Part shown: piece by piece, positions 9,045 to 16,723 of the stretch
Layout: the number at the start of each line of letters is the position of its first letter
Numbering within the stretch: the first letter of the stretch is position 1
Origin: an uncultured Bacilli bacterium
GTDB lineage: Bacteria; Bacillota_I; Bacilli_A; RF39; UBA660
DNA: 64,000 nucleotides
Assembly: GCA_934090685.1 (NCBI GenBank)
Contig: CAKOJN010000001.1
Span: 124,001-188,000 of the forward strand
Direction of reading: 5' to 3'
Position numbers and translations under genes: made by a program
Notes under the pieces: model-generated
Databases searched by the model: none
What the model was told of the DNA's origin: nothing
The model's input: only the letters and a program-made list of their open reading frames with translations

Positions 9045-9171
9045 TTTATCGTTGAAACCTCACGATTCCAAATTTCTGTTTCACAGACACTCTACTGAGT
9101 CTTCTCTTGCAGACTTAAACTCCGATAGTCGCTACCGTACTTTCTTTGTTCTTATTTTTCTTTCTATTAAT
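9045..9171 (-). ncRNA. Candidate omega RNA / right end of the TnpB element
   Basis: The 125 nt after the tnpB stop are much richer in G and C than the surroundings and fold on the minus strand into small stems: GGTAG-CGA-CTATC, AGTCT-loop-AGACT and CTGT-GAA-ACAG, ending near GAGGTTTCAAC. IS605-type TnpB proteins bind an RNA made from exactly this place, the 3' end of tnpB plus the right element end, with the guide taken from flanking DNA. Exact ends and guide are not determinable here; a short inverted repeat (9033-9050) lies just beyond. Confidence 0.5.
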
Positions 9172-10352
9172 TATTTTATCATACTTATATTACTTTTTAA
9201 AATATTTCTTTTGTTATTTTTTATATACATTTTTAATCCTTCAAACATTATATTTATACTTGCATTTAAATCTCTATCTAACTTTAAATAACACTTTGTA
9301 CAGTCATATATCCTTTCATTTAAGTTTTTATACTTTTCATCTTGATTATTACATCTACTACATGTTTGACTTGATGGATAATAATCATATATTTGATAAA
9401 ATTGTTTTCCTTTGAATTTGGACTTATATTTGAGTTGTCTTATTATTTCATTAAAACAAGCATCATTTATATTTTTTGATAGAGTGGTTTCTTTTCCCTC
9501 TATTATCATACTCTTTGTATGTAATTTCTCACAAGTTATAATGTCATACCCATCTGTTATGTTTTTAGTTATTTTATGTATATAATATTTTCTTGAATTG
9601 GCTAGTTTACTATGTAGTATCGCTAGTTTTCTTTTACATTTAAAATAATTATTACTTTCTTTTACTTTTCTTGATAATGCTCTTTGCATTCTTTTTATTC
9701 TTTTTTCATATTTTAATATATATTTATTATTTTCATATTCTGTTCCATCAGAAAGAGTAACTAATTTTTTAACACCTAAATCTATTCCAACTATTTTTGA
9801 TGGAATAGTTTCTTTTATTATATCACTCATTTTATATAAAACAGATACATAATATTTACCATTTGATTCTCTTGATATAGTTGCACTTATAATTTTGCCA
9901 TTAATAGATTTTGTATTTCTATACCCCCTAATCTTTATCTTTTTTAATTTAGGTAACTTTATTGTTTTATTTTCTAAGTCTATTTCTATATTACAATAAT
10001 TATTATTTTTATATGTACCATAAATAGCAGTTGTATTATAACTATTTTTACCAAACTTACTTTTGAATTTTGGATAACCACTTTGTTTGCTAAAAAATCT
10101 TTTATATGAATCTTCTAGATTAAACAGTGCTTTATTTATAGCTATACTATCAGCTTCTTGTAGAAATGGATATTCATATTTCAAATGATGAGTATAATAT
10201 TTAATATTTTCGTTTGCTTTTTTATAACTATTTTCTTTTTGTATATTCAAAAAGTAGTTGTAAACAAATCTAGTACAACCTAATGTTTTATTGATTAGAG
10301 TTCTTTGTTTTTCGTCTGGATAAATTCTAAATCTATATGCTTTACAGTACAT
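9171..10352 (-). CDS. tnpB: IS200/IS605-family TnpB (RNA-guided nuclease)
   Basis: 393 aa, full length. N-terminal helix-turn-helix (OrfB_IS605 N) starting MYCKAYRFRIYPDEKQ; RuvC-like active site intact with Asp191 (GIDLG), Glu275 (TCEKL) and Asp361 (DRDLNAS); zinc ribbon Cys331, 334, 351, 354. No tnpA is present, so this is a lone-TnpB element of the IS1341 type. Start at ATG 10352 with AAGGGGG upstream, not the longer in-frame extension. Such proteins cut DNA next to a TAM, guided by an omega RNA, and help the element persist. Confidence 0.93.
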   Translation of the reverse strand: MYCKAYRFRIYPDEKQRTLINKTLGCTRFVYNYFLNIQKENSYKKANENIKYYTHHLKYEYPFLQEADSIAINKALFNLEDSYKRFFSKQSGYPKFKSKFGKNSYNTTAIYGTYKNNNYCNIEIDLENKTIKLPKLKKIKIRGYRNTKSINGKIISATISRESNGKYYVSVLYKMSDIIKETIPSKIVGIDLGVKKLVTLSDGTEYENNKYILKYEKRIKRMQRALSRKVKESNNYFKCKRKLAILHSKLANSRKYYIHKITKNITDGYDIITCEKLHTKSMIIEGKETTLSKNINDACFNEIIRQLKYKSKFKGKQFYQIYDYYPSSQTCSRCNNQDEKYKNLNERIYDCTKCYLKLDRDLNASINIMFEGLKMYIKNNKRNILKSNISMIK

Positions 10353-10391
10353 TAATTCCCCCTTCGATTGTATTTTAATAATATTAATATT

Positions 10392-10420
10392 ATCATACAA
10401 TATTAAAGAATATACAGCAA
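10392..10420 (-). promoter_or_regulatory. Promoter of tnpB
   Basis: Minus strand TTGCTG (10415-10420), 17-bp spacer, TATGAT (10392-10397). Confidence 0.65.
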
Positions 10421-10477
10421 TAGATTTTTATCATTTTTTGAAATTTTTTCAATTTTGGAAGAACTTTCCTATAAGAC

Positions 10478-10512
10478 AAAAAAAATAAACTTAAATAAAT
10501 ACTTAAGTTTAT
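10478..10512 (-). terminator. Terminator after ABC exporter gene
   Basis: Perfect 10-bp inverted repeat ATAAACTTAA / TTAAGTTTAT with eight U residues on the minus strand. Confidence 0.85.
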
Positions 10513-10519
10513 AATTATT

Positions 10520-12250
10520 TTATTTTAACTCACTTAAATACAGTCTTTTATAAAAATCATTATTTTTTATAAGTTCATCATGAGTACCTTCAGCAATAAC
10601 ATGACCATCATCGATAATAATAATTCTATCACTATTAATAACAGTAGATAATCTATGCGCTATTATAAGTATTGTATATTCACCCTGCATATTTTTAATC
10701 GCAGTTTGAATGTGATCTTGAGTTTCATTATCTAAAGAACTAGTTGCTTCATCAAATAATATTATTTCTGTTTTTTTAAGAAGTGCCCTAGCAATAGCGA
10801 GTCTTTGTTTTTGACCACCTGATAAAACAATTCCTCCTTCTCCTAGAATAGTATCATATTTATCAGGTAATTTATTAATATAATCATCAATACAAGCAGT
10901 TTTACATGCATCAATCATTTCTTCATCGGTCATATCAGGTCTTACTAATTTAAGATTTTCCCTTATACTAAAATTAAATATATATGGATTCTGTGTAATA
11001 ACTGAAATATTATTACGTATACTGTCTTTATTTAAATCATTAATATTTACTCCATCAATAAATATATTACCACTATCAACTGTATATAATTTATTTAATA
11101 AACTAAATATTGTTGTTTTACCAGCACCAGACTTACCAACAAAAGCAACTGTTTCATTTGGTTTAATTTCAAAAGATAAATTCTTAATAACTTGTTCATC
11201 TTCATCATAAGAAAAATTAACATTTTCAAACTTAAAATAACCATCTACTTTTTCAATGTTCTTTTTACCAAACTTTTCTTTCTTAAATTCTTTTCCATCA
11301 ATCACTTCAAATATTCTACTTGTAGATAAATTAAAATCTTTTAACTTTTCATTTACTCTTGTAATATATGCTAAAGAATTAGAAACCTTATCTCTATAAT
11401 TATATATTACTAGAAATCCCGCTATTTCAAGCAATCCTTTTTTACATAATATTATACCAAACATAATAAATATAAAAGAAAATAAATGTTGAATAAATAG
11501 TGTTAAATAAGATGATTTTCTATTAATACTTGCCATTTCATAAGTATATTCATTATCTTTTACCAATTGTTCATTTAATTTTTTCTCAAAAGAATCAGAT
11601 ATATTTAATGTTTTAATATCTCTAACTCCTCTTATTAGTTCACTAATAAGAGAAGTCTTCTTTTCCGAGAACTTTCTTCTCTTTCTATCAACAGTATATC
11701 TTTTATTCATTAAATTTTTATTAATAGCAAAAATCACAATTGAATTAAGTATCATATAGAAAAACATATATTTATTAATTATGAAAATTGAAATGAAAAT
11801 ACCTATTAAAATAACAGGTTTTGATAAAAGTTCAGATATATCAAAAAATATTGAAACCATTTTATTACAATCAGAATTAATTCTCTCTAACAACATCCCA
11901 GTACCATTTTTATCAATTGTTTGTATTTCCAATTTTAAAGTTTCTTTTGCTAAATCAGACTGAATATCTACTAAAACTTCTCTAGATATAATCTGACGTA
12001 ATTTACCATTAAAATATAATACTATTATCTCAACAATATGTACACTAAATAGTATAGCCGCAGAAATTAAAAGTTCATCAAATTGATTACTAGTTATATT
12101 TATCAACATTTTTGCTGATATAAAAGGAATAAAAACACATACAACACAATATATAAGACTAAGAAAAATAGTTAAAATCAATATTTTCTTCTGCTTTTTA
12201 ATATATGGCCAAACTTTTTTAAAATTTCTTTTAAAATTATTTCTTTTCAT
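10520..12250 (-). CDS. ABC exporter, fused membrane and ATPase domains
   Basis: 576 aa half-transporter of the multidrug/lipid exporter type. Six transmembrane helices in residues 20-300, then a nucleotide-binding domain with Walker A GKSGAGKTT near 372, Q-loop, signature LSGGQKQR near 477, Walker B IILFDEATSSLD near 499 and the H-loop IAHRLST. Works as a dimer; only one half-transporter gene is here, so a homodimer is likely. RBS GGTGAA precedes the ATG. Substrate unknown. Confidence 0.93.
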   Translation of the reverse strand: MKRNNFKRNFKKVWPYIKKQKKILILTIFLSLIYCVVCVFIPFISAKMLINITSNQFDELLISAAILFSVHIVEIIVLYFNGKLRQIISREVLVDIQSDLAKETLKLEIQTIDKNGTGMLLERINSDCNKMVSIFFDISELLSKPVILIGIFISIFIINKYMFFYMILNSIVIFAINKNLMNKRYTVDRKRRKFSEKKTSLISELIRGVRDIKTLNISDSFEKKLNEQLVKDNEYTYEMASINRKSSYLTLFIQHLFSFIFIMFGIILCKKGLLEIAGFLVIYNYRDKVSNSLAYITRVNEKLKDFNLSTSRIFEVIDGKEFKKEKFGKKNIEKVDGYFKFENVNFSYDEDEQVIKNLSFEIKPNETVAFVGKSGAGKTTIFSLLNKLYTVDSGNIFIDGVNINDLNKDSIRNNISVITQNPYIFNFSIRENLKLVRPDMTDEEMIDACKTACIDDYINKLPDKYDTILGEGGIVLSGGQKQRLAIARALLKKTEIILFDEATSSLDNETQDHIQTAIKNMQGEYTILIIAHRLSTVINSDRIIIIDDGHVIAEGTHDELIKNNDFYKRLYLSELK

Positions 12251-12291
12251 ATTATATTCACCACATAATAATTATAATTTATCAACATAAA

Positions 12292-12383
12292 AATTGCAAC
12301 TTTATTCTTTTCTTTAAAATTTTCTTTAACTCTTTTATACATAAATAATAATTGTGTTCTTCTATATAATTTAAATACCTAAG
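12292..12383 (-). pseudogene. 3' remnant of a third copy of the 13637/14444 gene family
   Basis: Reading the minus strand from 12383 gives LRYLNYI-EEHNYYLCIKELK and then KILKKRIK, nearly the same as the last ~30 residues of the 13637-14413 protein (LKYLNYI...NYYLCIKELKK), with a short internal deletion. Nucleotide identity is high, e.g. TCTTTAAAATTTTCTTTAAC is shared. No start or upstream part is present. Confidence 0.8.
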
Positions 12384-12833
12384 TCATAATATTTTAATTA
12401 AGTCATCTCTAGATATTTTATATAGATTATCTTTTACTAACTTAAAACCTAAATGTTTAAATACACTTTGAGACCTTAAGTTCTTTTTATTAATAGTTCC
12501 AAATACATAATCAAATTTATCAATGTCACAATTACTCATCATATAATTAAGCATTAATATTAAAATACCTTTGTTTTGGTATTCTCTTCTTACCTGCACT
12601 TCACTTAACATAAGGCCATCCTTAGTATACATATAGTTAATAAATCCAACCAAAGTATTTTCTTTATAACATAATAAAAAATAATAATCTTTAGTATTGC
12701 TCATATTTTCTAACCATTTATCAAAAGATTCTTTAGTGACACTTTTTCCATAAAAGCAAGACATTATATCGAAAACTTGATTATAATCACCTTCACTAAT
12801 TTTATTTTTATAATCATATTTTACAAATCTCAT
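12384..12833 (-). CDS. GNAT-family N-acetyltransferase
   Basis: 149 aa with the GNAT fold: beta strands YYFLLCYKENTLVGFINYMY, then acetyl-CoA loop VRREYQNKGILILML (the R/Q-x-x-G/A motif, here QNKGI) near residue 85 and NLRSQSVFKHLGFK near 120. Substrate unknown. GGTGAA lies 6 nt before the ATG. It directly abuts the gene remnant at 12292-12383 and is the first intact gene of a small accessory patch. Confidence 0.85.
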   Translation of the reverse strand: MRFVKYDYKNKISEGDYNQVFDIMSCFYGKSVTKESFDKWLENMSNTKDYYFLLCYKENTLVGFINYMYTKDGLMLSEVQVRREYQNKGILILMLNYMMSNCDIDKFDYVFGTINKKNLRSQSVFKHLGFKLVKDNLYKISRDDLIKIL

Positions 12834-12847
12834 TTAATTCACCAATA

Positions 12848-13582
12848 TTATAAATTTAAATTTCTTTTATTTAATATTTTTTCAATCTTATGTTTAATCA
12901 AACTATTATTACATCTAAAAATAATTCCATCTTCTTTACATATATAACTATTATCACCCACTACTTCTAAAATTCTACTCTTTTTAACTGAAGTTAAAAA
13001 CCTTTCATCAATGTAGTTTAAATCAAAAATACCAACTATCTCATCAAAAAAATGATAGTTATCATGGTTTTTTACTTTTTTAAGCAATTTCTTTTTACTA
13101 TAGGTCATTAATCCTACTTCAGAACCACATAATAATAAAATATTATATTTATCATTATAATCATATGAAAAGGATGAAACTAATTCCATATTATTATTTT
13201 TTATTATATCAATTATTGCATTATATACTTGGATATCCATATTTTTAGTATCATAATCTATCCTTAATTCTAATTTGTCAAATATATATTTAAAAGTAAT
13301 ATTAAAAATAGGCCATTCATTATTCGAAGATTTCATTTTAAAAAATGATAGTTGTTGCAAATATTTATTATTCAAATCAATATAATAATTTTGAAATATT
13401 TGTTTTTTATTATATTCACACTGCTTTTCAACCTCTTCACCAAAAAAATCACCATAATAATTTATTGTGTCAACATTACAATCTAAAATTTCACAAATTG
13501 GAGTTACATAATTTGATAGAATTGAATTAAATTTTATTTTTTTATTTTTAATGTAAAATATTAAACTTCGATATTTTTTCAT
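12848..13582 (-). CDS. Hypothetical protein behind the copied leader
   Basis: 244 aa, soluble, rich in Asn, Lys, Tyr and Ile; no motif that I recognise. It ends with a basic tail. Its start codon and the 53 bp upstream are identical to those of the 14444-15226 gene, although the proteins are unrelated. This suggests that the leader has been copied in front of different coding sequences. The RBS GGAGAG lies inside the repeat. Confidence 0.6.
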   Translation of the reverse strand: MKKYRSLIFYIKNKKIKFNSILSNYVTPICEILDCNVDTINYYGDFFGEEVEKQCEYNKKQIFQNYYIDLNNKYLQQLSFFKMKSSNNEWPIFNITFKYIFDKLELRIDYDTKNMDIQVYNAIIDIIKNNNMELVSSFSYDYNDKYNILLLCGSEVGLMTYSKKKLLKKVKNHDNYHFFDEIVGIFDLNYIDERFLTSVKKSRILEVVGDNSYICKEDGIIFRCNNSLIKHKIEKILNKRNLNL

Positions 13583-13635
13583 AATTATCTCTCCATATCT
13601 ACTATATAAAATCTATTATCTTGAGGTTGATATAA
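13580..13635 (-). repeat. 56-bp leader repeat, copy 1
   Basis: Identical over 56 bp to 15224-15279. Includes the ATG of the downstream gene, the RBS GGAGAG and ATATAGTAGA-rich leader. A diverged relative (13 of the first 17 bases after the RBS conserved) is at 14411-14450 before the middle gene. Confidence 0.9.
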
Positions 13636-13636
13636 A

Positions 13637-14413
13637 TTAATTTATCTTTTTCTTTAAAATTTTCTTTAACTCTTTTATGCACAAATAATAATTTTGTTCC
13701 ATAGGTCCTTTTATATAATTTAAATATTTAAGTTTATTATTTTCTATTAATCCTGGTATTATTAATTCATCAAAACCATATAAATCAGGCATATCAAGTT
13801 TTTTCATATACTCTTTATAATCTAATTTATCATTTGAATAAATAATTGTCATTAAGTTAAAAGATATGGTATCATGATTTTCAGAGTAATTAATTAACAC
13901 TTCAGAACATTCCTTTTTAATAGTTTCAATATCTTCAAGTATATTTTTATTTGATTTAACTATTGCATAACCATTAATACAAGAATATACTTCATTACAA
14001 TATATTATAATATTATGTCCTTTAACTTTAATATTTTTCTTTTCATATTTTGTTTTATCAAAATGCATTAATAATTCTTCATAACTGCTTATATCCTTAT
14101 CAAATATTTTTTCTTTACCCATTTTTGGTGTTATACTCAATGATAAACTAGTTAGAACATGATTACCTTTATAGTAACCTCCTTTAGATGCTCCCCATTT
14201 TGCAGACAAATGGCACATTAACCATACTATGAAAGCACCATATACAACGGTAATAATTCCAACTACTTCTCCATCCCCATCGCCATCCACGATTGCCATA
14301 ATTGTAAGTGGGATTACTATACTAGGTAAAGAAAAATAATATATGAATTTTAATATAAACTCCCTTCTTTTAATTATTTTATTCTTATCTTTTTTCTTTT
14401 TTGTTTTTTTCAT
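13637..14413 (-). CDS. Hypothetical two-helix membrane protein, paralogue A
   Basis: 258 aa. Very basic N-terminus (MKKTKKKKDKNKIIKRRE), two transmembrane helices (about residues 25-45 and 50-70), the motif HLSAKWGASKGGYY just after the second helix, then a ~180-residue soluble domain with YSCINGYAI and a C-terminal NYYLCIKELKK. Closely related to the next gene upstream (14444-15226). Family unknown to me. RBS CGGAGGAAT. Confidence 0.65.
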   Translation of the reverse strand: MKKTKKKKDKNKIIKRREFILKFIYYFSLPSIVIPLTIMAIVDGDGDGEVVGIITVVYGAFIVWLMCHLSAKWGASKGGYYKGNHVLTSLSLSITPKMGKEKIFDKDISSYEELLMHFDKTKYEKKNIKVKGHNIIIYCNEVYSCINGYAIVKSNKNILEDIETIKKECSEVLINYSENHDTISFNLMTIIYSNDKLDYKEYMKKLDMPDLYGFDELIIPGLIENNKLKYLNYIKGPMEQNYYLCIKELKKILKKKIN

Positions 14414-14443
14414 TATTCCTCCGAATCTACTACATAAAATCTA

Positions 14444-15226
14444 TTATTTTAAAAACTTATCCAACTCTCTTATGCATAAGTCATAATTCATAGACATAGG
14501 TCCACTTATATAGTCTAAACATTGAAATTTACTATTATTTACTATCGCAGGAATTATTATTTCATCAAGTCCATCAAATTTTATCATTTCAAGATTAGTC
14601 ATGAAACCTTTATATTCACTGTGCTTTTTATTATCATTTAAGTAGATGATTATCATAAGATTATAAGACATTGGATTTGAATTTTTTGTACATTCTAATA
14701 TAGTACTAGAATACTTTTCTTTTATCATTTTCAAATTTTTCATTAGATCTTTATCAGCTTTAATTATTAAATAACTATTAATGCAACTGTAAACATCTTC
14801 ATAATAAAGTTTGATATCATAATTTTCAAACCTTATTTTTTGCTTATTATATTTTGAGTTATCAAAGTATTTCAGCAATTCATTAAAACTGCTGATTATT
14901 ACATTTGACTCTTTTACCTTTCCTTTTTTAACTGTTATATCTGTTGAAAGACCATAAGTTTTACAGTTAGATGCAAAATAGCCTCCTTTAGTTGCTCCCC
15001 ATTTTGCAGATAAATGATACATTAACCATACTATGAAAACACCATATAGTAGAATAAGTGGCATAAAAGTATCAGCATCCATTTCATAACCTTTATCATC
15101 TAAAATTGCGCCAGTGAACATCATAGCAATAATGCTAAAAAGACCAAAGTAACTAATAAAATTTAATATAAATTCTCTTCTCTTAATTATTTCTTTCTTA
15201 TTTTTCTTCTTTTTTGTTTTTTTCAT
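14444..15226 (-). CDS. Hypothetical two-helix membrane protein, paralogue B
   Basis: 260 aa, sharing with the 13637-14413 product the MKKTKKKK...IIKRREFIL start, the HLSAKWGA.KGGY motif, YSCIN and the NYDLCIRELDKFLK ending. The proteins match well at both ends and less in the middle, as expected for a tandem duplication under diversification. Two membrane helices in the first 75 residues. Behind leader repeat copy 2. Function unknown. Confidence 0.65.
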   Translation of the reverse strand: MKKTKKKKNKKEIIKRREFILNFISYFGLFSIIAMMFTGAILDDKGYEMDADTFMPLILLYGVFIVWLMYHLSAKWGATKGGYFASNCKTYGLSTDITVKKGKVKESNVIISSFNELLKYFDNSKYNKQKIRFENYDIKLYYEDVYSCINSYLIIKADKDLMKNLKMIKEKYSSTILECTKNSNPMSYNLMIIIYLNDNKKHSEYKGFMTNLEMIKFDGLDEIIIPAIVNNSKFQCLDYISGPMSMNYDLCIRELDKFLK

Positions 15227-15279
15227 AATTATCTCTCCATATCTACTATATAAAATCTATTATCTTGAGGTTGATATAA
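15224..15279 (-). repeat. 56-bp leader repeat, copy 2
   Basis: Identical to 13580-13635, including the start codon. Just upstream lies an extended -10 (TGATATAAT, 15319-15327). Confidence 0.9.
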
Positions 15280-15318
15280 TGGTGAATTAATTGACGTATG
15301 CTTATTTTTTCTACATTC

Positions 15319-15327
15319 ATTATATCA
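15319..15327 (-). promoter_or_regulatory. Extended -10 upstream of the paralogue array
   Basis: Minus strand TGATATAAT within GTGTGATATAATG; the -35 is poorly conserved. Likely drives 15226 and the genes downstream. Confidence 0.55.
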
Positions 15328-15370
15328 CACTATTTAATTTTATAATAATAAATCCTTTATATTTTTTATA

Positions 15371-15399
15371 AAACAAAAGAAACAACCTAAGCTGTTTCT
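15371..15399 (-). terminator. Terminator after the ssb remnant
   Basis: AGAAACA-GCTTAGGT-TGTTTCT hairpin on the minus strand followed by TTTGTTT. Confidence 0.75.
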
Positions 15400-15510
15400 T
15401 TATGTCTACTACTTAAGAATGATACTTTTTCAGCAATGATGTCCATAGAGTATTTTTTCTCTCCATTACTTTCATAACTAGAAGTTTGAATTCTTCCCTT
15501 TACTCCGTTT
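15387..15510 (-). pseudogene. Copied 3' end of ssb
   Basis: The minus strand encodes NGVKGRIQTSSYESNGEKK and then YSMDIIAEKVSFLSS, identical to residues ~70-104 of the intact ssb product at 16244-16573, then diverges to RHKETA and a stop. There is no start codon and nothing matches the first 70 residues. With the intact gene it brackets the YunG-Ada gene as a direct repeat about 850 bp apart. Confidence 0.85.
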
Positions 15511-15578
15511 AATGGTTTTTGGTTATACAAATTATTTTTTCTTAGTTAATACTTTTATATATGGATTTGCTATATATA

Positions 15579-16199
15579 TCATACTCTATTTTTCCATTTT
15601 TCATATTCTTTTTTCATACATATTGCACATGGTCTATATCCTGCACTTTTAGCTATATCTTCATTCTCAAAAAAAACTCTATTTTCAATATAATAACCTT
15701 TGCGAATCCAACGTATAGCAGAAGGGCAATCTAACTTACCATATATTTTTAACTTTTTATTTCCACCTAATGTTCCAGGAATATTACTTTTATATTCTAC
15801 ACCATTAGGAGAAATTAATTGATATTTTTGACTATTAGATTTTTCAAGTTGAAATTTTAAATTTTTCATTAATTCATAATATCTATTCTTAGTGTCATTA
15901 TTACTTAATAAATATTCTCTAGTTCTTTCTTCTCCTGTTTTATAATCTGGAATATATCCATTAAATTGTTCTACAGTTAAATCTATGACCTCATTATTAA
16001 TCAAATTATAATAGTGACTACCATATGGGGTCATACATCTCATTATTTTTCCTCCACAAAAATCATTAACAATAAGAGATGTAATTGCACATTGTCCTAA
16101 GGATGGATTAGAAATAGACCATTGTTCTTTTAAATAAGGTGTACAAGTGTTTTTACTCCAAGATTTTATCAATTCTTTTTTTATATCATTTATAATCAT
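15579..16199 (-). CDS. YunG-like protein with C-terminal Ada-type metal-binding domain
   Basis: 206 aa, two parts. Residues 1-130 resemble the YunG family (SWSKNTCTPYLKEQW, NPSLGQCAITSLIVND, GGKI). Residues 150-206 (DCPSAIRW...RVFFENEDIAKSAGY then RPCAIC) match the zinc-binding module of Ada, a module that also occurs outside methyltransferases; three Cys of the usual four are evident. Role unknown. The gene lies between ssb and the ssb remnant, so it may have arrived as an insertion. RBS AAGGAGTG about 10 nt before ATG. Confidence 0.65.
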   Translation of the reverse strand: MIINDIKKELIKSWSKNTCTPYLKEQWSISNPSLGQCAITSLIVNDFCGGKIMRCMTPYGSHYYNLINNEVIDLTVEQFNGYIPDYKTGEERTREYLLSNNDTKNRYYELMKNLKFQLEKSNSQKYQLISPNGVEYKSNIPGTLGGNKKLKIYGKLDCPSAIRWIRKGYYIENRVFFENEDIAKSAGYRPCAICMKKEYEKWKNRV

Positions 16200-16231
16200 A
16201 TAGTGATCACTCCTTACTAAAATAGTATATC

Positions 16232-16258
16232 ATAAAAAGCAGATTATTCATCTGCTTT
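16232..16258 (-). terminator. Terminator within the end of ssb
   Basis: AAAGCAGA / TCTGCTTT arms on the minus strand with a short U-run; it overlaps the last codons of ssb. Confidence 0.55.
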
Positions 16259-16573
16259 CTTACTAGATAAAAATGATACTTTTTCAGCAATAATATCCAT
16301 AGAATATTTCTTCTCTCCATTACTTTCATAACTAGAAGTTTGTATTCTACCTTTAATGCCGACAACATCACCTTTCTTACAATATTCACAAGTAGTCTCA
16401 GCAATACCATTCCATAAAGTACATTTAATAAAGTCAGTATCATAATTACCTTCAATATTTTTATAACATCTTGGAACAGCAACAACTATCATAGTTCTTT
16501 TCTTATTATTTTCAGTAACTACGATTTCAGGATCACCTACAAGTCTTCCTGCGATTACTATTTGATTTAACAC
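16244..16573 (-). CDS. ssb: Single-stranded DNA-binding protein, short tail-less form
   Basis: 109 aa OB-fold protein: MLNQIVIAGRLVGDPEI, DFIKCTLWNGIAE, GDVVGIKGRIQTSSYE. It ends SFLSSKKADE and lacks the acidic DDDIPF-type tail that recruits replication partners, so it resembles Bacillus SsbB (113 aa, also tail-less) more than the essential SsbA. The start is GTG 16573, 5 nt after GGAGGT; the overlapping ATG one base away hits a stop at once. A full-length SSB is expected elsewhere in the genome. Confidence 0.88.
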   Translation of the reverse strand: MLNQIVIAGRLVGDPEIVVTENNKKRTMIVVAVPRCYKNIEGNYDTDFIKCTLWNGIAETTCEYCKKGDVVGIKGRIQTSSYESNGEKKYSMDIIAEKVSFLSSKKADE

Positions 16574-16723
16574 ATATTACCTCCTTTCATAGAGGAATAT
16601 ATCATATTAAAATTATTACTACAAATTGATAAAATTAACTTTTATAAAAGTAATTATTCTTAATATTTAATTATAATTTAGATATATTTTAATTTTAATT
16701 ATAAAGTCAAACTATATAAATAA

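Larger units (their letters stand above)
9045..10477 (-). mobile_element. Lone tnpB element (IS605/IS1341-like), approximate limits
   Basis: Contains its own promoter, tnpB and the structured right end. It sits between the terminator of the ABC exporter gene and the nucleoside phosphorylase. No tnpA or target-site duplication (none is expected for this family). The left limit is set only by the terminator at 10478. Confidence 0.55.

Noticed and set aside
9052..9415. Two plus-strand hydrophobic frames near the TnpB stop
   Set aside because: They are antisense to tnpB and to its structured right end, have low-complexity Phe/Tyr/Leu content and no RBS.
16207..16485. Hydrophobic 92-aa minus-strand frame inside ssb
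   Set aside because: Shifted-frame shadow of ssb; no start signal of its own.
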